From JAOUGY01 sp963825585 (GTDB lineage Bacteria > Actinomycetota > Acidimicrobiia > Spongiisociales > ZC4RG35), in assembly GCA_963825585.1 (NCBI GenBank), contig CAWGTX010000001.1, forward strand, positions 62,001 to 126,000: 64,000 nt of DNA, in the 5' to 3' direction. Made by a program: the position numbers and the translations under genes. This document shows positions 58,070 to 64,000 of this stretch, one piece after another. The notes below the pieces were generated by a model. It was given only the letters and a program-made list of their open reading frames with translations. It made no database searches and was not told the origin of the DNA. Numbering within the stretch: the first letter of the stretch is position 1; each line of letters starts with the position of its first letter.

Positions 58070-59419
58070 TCAGGGGGCGGGCGGAAGTTGGTCGAGCACA
58101 CAGGCGGCCACATGGCCGGGGCCACGGTTCGTCAGGACGACCTCGTCAACCGGGCGGAAGCGGACCCGCACCGTCGAGCCGCTGACCTCGGTGGATTCGA
58201 GCGCCGCCCGCATGGAGGCCGGGACCTTCTCGCTCCCGAGTGCGGCGGCCAGGGCCCTGGCCGCATCCTCGCCCTCGAACCCGATTCCGGCGTCGAAGGG
58301 CGAGTGGCGTTCCACACCGGCCACGGTGTCGAACAGCCCTGGTTCGTCTTCGAGCCAGCGGACCACGTCGTCGACCTCCCAGCCGCACACCGGTGTCGCG
58401 AGCGGGCAGCGGGTGTGGAAACGGCAGCCCTGCGGCGGATGTGCCGGGTCGGGGACCGAGCCCTCGAGACCCCGGAAGCCGGAGCCGTCGCCGTCCTCGA
58501 CATCGGGGCTGGCCCCCAGCAACGCCTGGGTGTAGGGATGATGTGGCTCGGCGAACAGCCGGTCGGTGGGGCCTGCCTCGGCCACTCGTCCCAAGTACAT
58601 CACCACGATTCGGTCCGCCATGTGCCGCACCACGCCGAGGTCGTGGGTGATGAACAAATACGTGAGGTTGCGTTCCTGCTGAAGCTCGTGGAGCAGGTTG
58701 AGGATCTGGGCCTGTACTGATACGTCGAGGGCACTGGTCGGCTCGTCGAGCACGATCAGCTCCGGGTCCAGAGCAAGCGCCCGGGCTATCGAGATCCGCT
58801 GCCGCTGACCGCCTGAGAACTGGTGGGGATACCGGTACAGGTGTTGGCGGCCCAGACCGACGAGCTCGAGGAGTTCCACCACCCGCTCGGTGAGCTGGGT
58901 TCCGGACGCTTCCTTGTGCACCTGGAGCGGGCGACCCACGATGTCCTTGACCAGGTGTCGTGGATTGAGCGAGGCGAACGAGTCCTGGAACACCATCTGG
59001 CAGTTGCGTCGGAAGCGTCGGAACCGCTCGTCGGTGAGTTTGTCCACGCGGTGCCTGGACTCGATGTCGGCCACGATCGTGGCCTGCTCAGCGGTGCGCT
59101 GTTCGCTGGGCACCGCCAGCGCCGCGTCGAGCCTCCCTGCCGTCTCGTCGCTGAGGTCGAAGAACACACCGCCGTTGGTGGGATCGGTGAGACCCGCCAC
59201 CACCCGGCCGAGGGTCGTCTTGCCGCAGCCGCTCTCGCCTACGAGGCCGAGTGTCTCGCCGCGTCGGAGGTCGAAGGTGACACCATCGACCGCTTTGACG
59301 TGGCCGGCCACACGCTGCAACGCGCCTTCCTTGATCGGAAAGTGCTTCTTGAGATCGCGGACGCCGAGAACGATCTCTCCTGCGCCGGCAACCTGTTCGA
59401 CCTGGGTGGGTGTAGTCAC
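58070..59419 (-). CDS. Oligopeptide ABC transporter ATP-binding protein, DppF/OppF type
   Basis: 449 residues. Walker A GESGCGKTT, Q-loop MVFQDSFASLNPR, signature FSGGQRQRISIARAL, Walker B LIVLDEPTSALD, and the OppF C-terminal Cys cluster (CRFHTRCPLATPVC) thought to bind FeS. Between Walker A and the Q-loop lies an extra segment of roughly 45 residues (DLSDETAGRLDAALAV to DERFRRFRRN) missing from ordinary DppF. GTG 59419 overlaps the previous stop (GTGA) with AGGAG upstream. Last gene of the operon. Confidence 0.9.
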   Translation of the reverse strand: MTTPTQVEQVAGAGEIVLGVRDLKKHFPIKEGALQRVAGHVKAVDGVTFDLRRGETLGLVGESGCGKTTLGRVVAGLTDPTNGGVFFDLSDETAGRLDAALAVPSEQRTAEQATIVADIESRHRVDKLTDERFRRFRRNCQMVFQDSFASLNPRHLVKDIVGRPLQVHKEASGTQLTERVVELLELVGLGRQHLYRYPHQFSGGQRQRISIARALALDPELIVLDEPTSALDVSVQAQILNLLHELQQERNLTYLFITHDLGVVRHMADRIVVMYLGRVAEAGPTDRLFAEPHHPYTQALLGASPDVEDGDGSGFRGLEGSVPDPAHPPQGCRFHTRCPLATPVCGWEVDDVVRWLEDEPGLFDTVAGVERHSPFDAGIGFEGEDAARALAAALGSEKVPASMRAALESTEVSGSTVRVRFRPVDEVVLTNRGPGHVAACVLDQLPPAP

Positions 59420-60627
59420 TTGGTGCTCCTGTCGAACGAAGGGAGCGGACCCTGGACGCCCGAAGGGGCATTGTGGATGAAGCAGGCGGCTTCGTGCCCA
59501 GGGGATACCGGCTCGAGAAGGGGGTCGGCGCTGGTGCACACCTCGGTCTGAAAGTTGCATCGACCGGAGAAGCGGCACATCGGCGGTGGGTCGATCAGCT
59601 CGGGGACGGTGCCTTCGATGGCCGACAGCTTGCCCCGCTCATGGGAGGCGGAAGGGACCGCAGCCATGAGACCCCTGGTGTAGGGGTGTGACGGGTTCTT
59701 GAAGACGGCGTCGGTCTCGCCGATCTCGGCGATGCGGCCGGCGTACATCACTGCGACGCGGTCGCACACCCGGCGCACCAGCGAGAGGTCGTGGCTGATG
59801 TAGAGCACCGAGGTGTTGTGCCGTTCCTTGAGCGAGGCGATCAGCTCGAGGATGCGCGCCTGGACGGTGACGTCGAGGGCGGTGGTGGGCTCGTCGGCGA
59901 TGAGCAGATCCGGGTTGCAGGCGAGAGCCTGGGCAATCATCACTCGCTGGCGCATACCGCCCGAGAGCTCATGGGGGTAGCGGTCCATGACCTTGATCGG
60001 GTTGGGGATCTGGGTCTCGGCGAGGGCCTCGGCGACCCGTTCGTTCACGGCCTTGCGAATCCGGTCGCGTCTGGAACGCAGTGGCGGCAGGGCCAGCAAC
60101 ACCCGCTCGGGGGCCCGTGACTTCATCGAGGCGTTGCGTTCCAGGATCGCCGCTCCCGTGCCGTTGCCGTCGATGCCTGCATCGGACAGGATCTCGTCGG
60201 TTCGATGCTCGTAGAACACCTCTCCGACCTGGTCGCGGATCGTGAGCCCGGGGTTGAGGGCTTTGCCGGGGTCCTGGAAGATCATGGCGATCTTGTTGCC
60301 GCGGATGTCGCGCAGCACCGACTCCGACGCTTTCATGAGGTCTACGGGTTCGCCGTCCCGCGGTCGGAAGATCACCTGACCACCGACGTGGATGCCCGGA
60401 GGCATCGGTACGAGTCGGAGGAACGACCTGGCGGTGACGCTCTTGCCACACCCGGTCTCGCCGACCAGACCGAGCGTCTCGCCGTCACGGATGTCGAAGT
60501 TGACGCCGTCCACGGCGTGCACGGTGCCGGCCTTCGATTTGAAATGGATACGCAGGTCCACCACCGAGGCGATGGCCGTTTCGCGGCCGGATTGCGGTTG
60601 CACGGGTTCGAGAGGCGCCACCGTCAT
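59416..60627 (-). CDS. Oligopeptide ABC transporter ATP-binding protein, DppD/OppD type
   Basis: 403 residues. Walker A GETGCGKS, Q-loop MIFQDPGKALNPG, signature LSGGMRQRVMIAQAL, Walker B LLIADEPTTALD, and the C-terminal Cys cluster (CRFSGRCNFQTEVC). It also carries an extended region between the Q-loop and signature (ILSDAGIDGNGTGAAILERN to RKAVNERV), longer than usual. Start 60627 overlaps the permease stop (60624) by 4 bp. Works with DppF as the ATPase pair. Confidence 0.92.
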   Translation of the reverse strand: MTVAPLEPVQPQSGRETAIASVVDLRIHFKSKAGTVHAVDGVNFDIRDGETLGLVGETGCGKSVTARSFLRLVPMPPGIHVGGQVIFRPRDGEPVDLMKASESVLRDIRGNKIAMIFQDPGKALNPGLTIRDQVGEVFYEHRTDEILSDAGIDGNGTGAAILERNASMKSRAPERVLLALPPLRSRRDRIRKAVNERVAEALAETQIPNPIKVMDRYPHELSGGMRQRVMIAQALACNPDLLIADEPTTALDVTVQARILELIASLKERHNTSVLYISHDLSLVRRVCDRVAVMYAGRIAEIGETDAVFKNPSHPYTRGLMAAVPSASHERGKLSAIEGTVPELIDPPPMCRFSGRCNFQTEVCTSADPLLEPVSPGHEAACFIHNAPSGVQGPLPSFDRSTK

Positions 60628-61556
60628 CGTCCCGACTCCGTCCGGGGATCGAGGGCGTCACGAAGTCCGTCACCGACCAGGTTGAAGGCGAGCGACCACA
60701 TGAACACCATGAGCCCGGGGAAGGTCGATGCCCACCAGCGGCCCGCCGAGATGCCGGCCTGGCCGTCGGAGACCAGGACACCCCACTCGGCGAGGCCCGC
60801 TTCCGCGAGCCCGATGAACGAGAGGGTGGCGGCGGTGAGGACGATGTTGCCCACGTCCATGGTGGCGGTCACCGCGATCGGCGTGATGGAGTTGGGGAGG
60901 ATGTCCCGACGGAAGATGTTCCAGCGCGAGTCGCCGATGATCCGGGCGGAGTCGACGTACTCATTTTGCTTCACATGCATCACCTGGGCTCGCATGATCC
61001 GGGCGTACTTCACCCAGAACACCACCGACAGGGCGAAGATGATGTTGCCGAACGAGGGGCCGAGCACGGCGGCGATGGCCAGGGCGAAGATCAGCTCCGG
61101 GATCGACAGCAATATGTCGACGATGCGCATCAGGAACTCGTCGATCCGTCCGCCCCGGAAACCGGCGATGCTGCCGACGATGACGCCAACGGTGACGGTG
61201 ACGCCCACCACGATCAGCGACAGCCGCAGCGAGGTGCGGGCTCCCCAGATGATTCCGTAGAGGATGTCCCCGCCGGTGCTGGTGGTCCCGAGGGGGTGTC
61301 CGACCGTACCCGGCGGCTCGTTGAGGGCGCCCCAGTCGCGGGGCATCTGGTACGGGTCGGGCTGATTGGGTTCGGTGATCCAGGGTGCGAGGAGCGCCAT
61401 CGACAGCATGCCGATGATCATCACCAGGCCCAGCACCGTGGTGGGGTTGGACAACACGTTGGCGGCGAGCTCACGGGCTCGGCGCAGCCGGACCCGGAAC
61501 GCCGAGTCGAGGGGCGCTGCGGATACTGCTGGGGCTCTACGGGATACGTCGACCAT
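60624..61556 (-). CDS. Oligopeptide ABC transporter permease, DppC type
   Basis: 310 residues. The N-terminal cytoplasmic arm and first helix (VLGLVMIIGMLSMALLAPW) precede the periplasmic GTTSTGGDILYGIIWGARTSL motif characteristic of DppC, and the EAA loop follows (YVDSARIIGDSRWNIFRRDILPN). ATG 61556 is 2 bp after the DppB stop. Heterodimerises with DppB. Confidence 0.92.
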   Translation of the reverse strand: MVDVSRRAPAVSAAPLDSAFRVRLRRARELAANVLSNPTTVLGLVMIIGMLSMALLAPWITEPNQPDPYQMPRDWGALNEPPGTVGHPLGTTSTGGDILYGIIWGARTSLRLSLIVVGVTVTVGVIVGSIAGFRGGRIDEFLMRIVDILLSIPELIFALAIAAVLGPSFGNIIFALSVVFWVKYARIMRAQVMHVKQNEYVDSARIIGDSRWNIFRRDILPNSITPIAVTATMDVGNIVLTAATLSFIGLAEAGLAEWGVLVSDGQAGISAGRWWASTFPGLMVFMWSLAFNLVGDGLRDALDPRTESGR

Positions 61557-61558
61557 GT

Positions 61559-62572
61559 TCAGGCTCCCAGCGTGACTCGACGGTCGAGATAGGCGTAGAT
61601 GACGTCGACGGCCAGGTTGACGACCAAGAAGAGGACGCTGGTGAACAGCACGTAGGCCATGATCGTTGCCTGGTCGCCACGGAGAACCGAGTCGGCCATC
61701 CACCGGCCGATTCCCGGCCACTGGAAGATGATCTCGACCACCACCGAACCCTGCAGGAGGAATCCGAAGCTGAGCCCGATGACGGTGACGGTGGGGATGA
61801 GTGCGTTGCGGCGGGCGTGACGCCGGAGCACGAGGCGCTCGGCGAGGCCCTTGGCCCGGGCGGCATCGACGTAGTCCTCCTGCAACTCCTCGACCAGCGA
61901 GGAGCGCATCATGCGGGCGATGATGGCGGTGGCCCCGTAGCCGAGCGTGATGGCGGGGAGTACCAGATGCCACAGGGCGTCGAGGAGGGCCCGTACGTTC
62001 CCGGCGAGGATGGCATCGATCGTGTACAGGCCCGTCGGGTGGGAGATCGATTGATAGATCGATTCGGTGCTCCGGCCGACCGGGAACCATCCCAGGTAGA
62101 CCCAGAAGACGATGAGCAGCAGGATGGCGAACCAGAAGGTCGGCATCGACGATCCGCTGATCGAGAAGATTCGTGTGAGGTGATCGGGTAGCCGGTTGCG
62201 TCGGGCGCCGGCGTAGGTGCCGAGCCCGATCCCCATGGCGACCGCCACGATGGCGGCGGCGACCGAGAGCTCGATGGTCGCCCCGATCTTGTCGGGCATG
62301 ACCTCTGCCACCGGGGCCGACGAGACACCGGACCAGCCGAGGTCGCCTGTGAGGACGCCACCGATCCAGCGAACGTACTGCACCGGGACCGGCTGGTCGA
62401 AGCCGTAGCGCTCCTCGATCTGTGCGACCTGCTCGTCGCTCATGTCGCCGGTGATGTAGATGCCGATCGGCGAGCCACCCACCCGGGTCAGTGTGAACAC
62501 GATGATCGATGTCCCGATCAGGAGGATCGGGAGCACCATCACCCTTCGGATGAGATAGTCGCGGATCTGCAT
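61559..62572 (-). CDS. Oligopeptide ABC transporter permease, DppB type
   Basis: 337 residues beginning MQIRDYLIRRVMVLPILLIG, the typical DppB opening, with the periplasmic domain (YGFDQPVPVQYVRWIGGVLTGDLGWS) and EAA loop (YVDAARAKGLAERLVLRRHARRN). Start ATG 62572 is preferred to the upstream in-frame codon at 62632, which falls inside the intercistronic hairpin. It follows the receptor gene with a 69-bp gap containing that hairpin. Confidence 0.92.
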   Translation of the reverse strand: MQIRDYLIRRVMVLPILLIGTSIIVFTLTRVGGSPIGIYITGDMSDEQVAQIEERYGFDQPVPVQYVRWIGGVLTGDLGWSGVSSAPVAEVMPDKIGATIELSVAAAIVAVAMGIGLGTYAGARRNRLPDHLTRIFSISGSSMPTFWFAILLLIVFWVYLGWFPVGRSTESIYQSISHPTGLYTIDAILAGNVRALLDALWHLVLPAITLGYGATAIIARMMRSSLVEELQEDYVDAARAKGLAERLVLRRHARRNALIPTVTVIGLSFGFLLQGSVVVEIIFQWPGIGRWMADSVLRGDQATIMAYVLFTSVLFLVVNLAVDVIYAYLDRRVTLGA

Positions 62573-62598
62573 GGCTTCAGTGTCTCGCGTTTCGTTGG

Positions 62599-62634
62599 GT
62601 ATGCCCGGACCGGCCGAAGCCGGTCCGGGCATAC
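62599..62634 (-). terminator. Intercistronic hairpin after the receptor gene
   Basis: A perfect 16-bp stem (62599-62614 with 62619-62634) encloses loop CGAA, 7 bp past the receptor stop and 26 bp before the dppB start. There is no T-run after it on the minus strand, so it is more likely to attenuate or to protect the upstream receptor message than to end transcription fully. Such placement often gives excess receptor over membrane subunits. Confidence 0.72.
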
Positions 62635-62641
62635 TGTTGTG

Positions 62642-64000
62642 CTACTTGCTGAAGTAGTTCCAGCGCACGTTGGGTCGTGGCCACAACGGGTTGTGGACGA
62701 AGCCCTGCACGTTGTCGCGGTAGGCGACCGCCACACCTTCCTGAGCGGCGATGATCCACATCGGATCGTCGTACAGCAGACGCTGCAGCTCGGCGTACTG
62801 ACCGGCACGGGTGTCCGTGTCGAGCTCGGCGGCCGCCGCGTCGATCAGGTCGGCGATTCCGGCGGCGTCCTGGTAGCCGTTGGCGAACCCGTGGACCTCG
62901 CCCCACTCGCCGTCGGGGTGGGCGTAGGCACGCATGTAGGCCTCGGGGTCGGCGAAGGGATCGGCGTTCTTGACCCACATGGCGTAGGGCACAGGGTTGG
63001 AGGCGTGTGCCTCGTCGAACTGTGCTTCTGCCACGGCCAGCACACGGATCTGCATGTTGGGGTTGAGTCCTTCGATCGAGTCCTTCAACACCAGGGCTGC
63101 GATCTCGAACAGGTTCGCCTCCTCGGTGATGATCGAGACGGTGAAGCCCTCGTCCCAATACCCGGTCTCCCGGAACAGCTCCTCGGCCCGTGCCAGGTCC
63201 TGGCTGTACACCGGAGCCTCGGGGTCGTACCCGAAGATGCCCTGGGGGATGTAGTGCGGGTTGAAGTCGCCGAACCCGCCCAGGGCGCCGGCCAGGAAGG
63301 CCTCGTAGTCGAAGGCGTAGTTGAACGCCTGGCGGACCCGGGGGTCGTGGAAGAAGTCGACCGGGATGGTGTCCTCGGGTGGGAGCGCGCCCTCCTCGAT
63401 GTTGAGGTTGAGACCGATGTGAATCGGCTCGAGCAGCAGACCCTCGGAGTAGATCACGACACCTTCGGCGCCTTCGATGTCACCGATGAACGACGGATCG
63501 GTCTCGATCATGTCGTACTCGCCGGCCCGCAGGCCGAGCACCCGGACGTCAGGGTCGCCCACGAAGTCGATGCGCAGGTCGAGCGCAGGTACCTGACCGA
63601 AGTAGTCGGCGTTGGCCTCGAAGCGGATGTTCTCGTCTCGGTTCCACTCGACGAACTCGTAGGGACCGGTGCCGATGGCGTTGCCGGTCATGAACTCGTT
63701 CGGTGTGCCGGCTTCGACTCCACCGTTGGCCTCGACCACTTCCCGGCTCACAACCGAGGCCACAGATGCGGTGACGATCGAGTTCAGGAAGGCTGCGTTC
63801 GGCCGCTGCAGGGTCACCACGAAGGTGGTGTCGTCCGGCGCCTCCATCGAGGCGACGTTGTCGAGCAGCAGACCCGCAGTGCCCTCCGGGAGGTTCATGG
63901 TCATGGCCCGCTCCCACGAGAACAACACGTCGTCGGCGGTCAGAGGGCTCCCGTCGTGGAAGCTCACGCCGTCGCGGATGTTGAACGTGTAGGTGAGGCC
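62642..64000 (-). CDS. Oligopeptide ABC transporter substrate-binding protein, family 5 (N-terminus outside window)
   Basis: 452 residues are visible; the frame runs off the right edge at 64000, so the signal peptide and first part are missing. Family 5 (DppA/OppA/NikA-like) stretches: FNIRDGVSFHDGSPLTADDV near the visible start, ANGGVEAGTPNEFMTGNAIG and TGPYEFVEWNRDENIRFEAN, and DPRVRQAFNYAFDYEA. It is the first gene visible of the dpp-like operon. Ligand may be peptides, but family members also bind glutathione, sugars or metal complexes. Confidence 0.92.
   Translation of the reverse strand, partial: GLTYTFNIRDGVSFHDGSPLTADDVLFSWERAMTMNLPEGTAGLLLDNVASMEAPDDTTFVVTLQRPNAAFLNSIVTASVASVVSREVVEANGGVEAGTPNEFMTGNAIGTGPYEFVEWNRDENIRFEANADYFGQVPALDLRIDFVGDPDVRVLGLRAGEYDMIETDPSFIGDIEGAEGVVIYSEGLLLEPIHIGLNLNIEEGALPPEDTIPVDFFHDPRVRQAFNYAFDYEAFLAGALGGFGDFNPHYIPQGIFGYDPEAPVYSQDLARAEELFRETGYWDEGFTVSIITEEANLFEIAALVLKDSIEGLNPNMQIRVLAVAEAQFDEAHASNPVPYAMWVKNADPFADPEAYMRAYAHPDGEWGEVHGFANGYQDAAGIADLIDAAAAELDTDTRAGQYAELQRLLYDDPMWIIAAQEGVAVAYRDNVQGFVHNPLWPRPNVRWNYFSK

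Noticed and set aside
1..64000. tRNA, rRNA, riboswitch or replication-origin sequences
   Set aside because: No cloverleaf with acceptor and T-arm consensus, no rRNA-like stretch, no known riboswitch core and no DnaA-box cluster was seen by eye. A covariance-model search would be the decisive test.

Overview
The window looks like a chromosomal catabolic region of a high-GC actinobacterium, probably a marine or soil Acidimicrobiia relative. The basis is uniformly high GC, frequent GTG starts with strong Shine-Dalgarno sites, many ATGA/GTGA stop-start overlaps, lipoproteins with an AAC lipobox followed by a Thr/Ala-rich linker, and many FCD-type GntR regulators and CaiB-type enzymes. No rRNA, tRNA, CRISPR, transposase or integrase was seen.

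Layout. 1-5598: the tail of an FCD GntR regulator, then a minus-strand operon gntR / substrate-binding lipoprotein / two permeases / ATPase (NitT/TauT type) and a DMT exporter. 5657-12718: an ACMSD-like amidohydrolase, a PIN toxin-antitoxin pair, an E1-beta/E1-alpha/M24 operon, a hydroxyquinol-type intradiol dioxygenase and a 3-hydroxyisobutyrate dehydrogenase-like enzyme. 12719-13237: a repeat-filled intergenic region. 13238-25564: L-2-hydroxyglutarate oxidase-like enzyme, XRE-cupin regulator, and a ribose-type ABC operon flanked by and fused to amidohydrolases, followed by RidA, an atypical SDR and a bicupin. 25899-37722: PIN toxin-antitoxin, ACMSD-like amidohydrolase and cupin, an orphan molybdenum hydroxylase with a nitrilase, Fic, M24, a DMT exporter, a third PIN module and a MopB oxidoreductase. 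37784-50164: OCD and DapA-like enzymes, Gfo/Idh/MocA, a frameshifted TauE, LigA/LigB, GntR, an alpha/beta C-C hydrolase, dienelactone hydrolase, and an MDR / OsmC (frameshifted) / CaiB / amidohydrolase operon. 50278-64000: a second NitT/TauT ABC operon, two more C-C hydrolase-like genes (one frameshifted), a PPOX-fold protein, an MFS exporter and an oligopeptide ABC operon that runs off the window.

How the genes fit together (inference). Uptake systems, ring-cleavage dioxygenases (intradiol, LigAB), DHPON-type and dienelactone hydrolases, decarboxylase-like amidohydrolases, a CoA transferase and an E1 dehydrogenase together suggest degradation of aromatic or N-heteroaromatic acids. A LacI/PurR-like palindrome (GCAATCGTTTGC) recurs at five promoters across 44 kb, although no LacI-family gene lies in the window. 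This suggests one regulon controlled from elsewhere.

The most unusual item is the operon at 15468-23725. One ABC permease is fused in frame to a complete amidohydrolase domain, and the operon's first gene is a paralogue of that domain lacking two of the five expected metal ligands. Other notable items are heptamer tandem repeats in inverted pairs, a two-hairpin REP-like element, and five single-base frameshifts in three otherwise intact genes.
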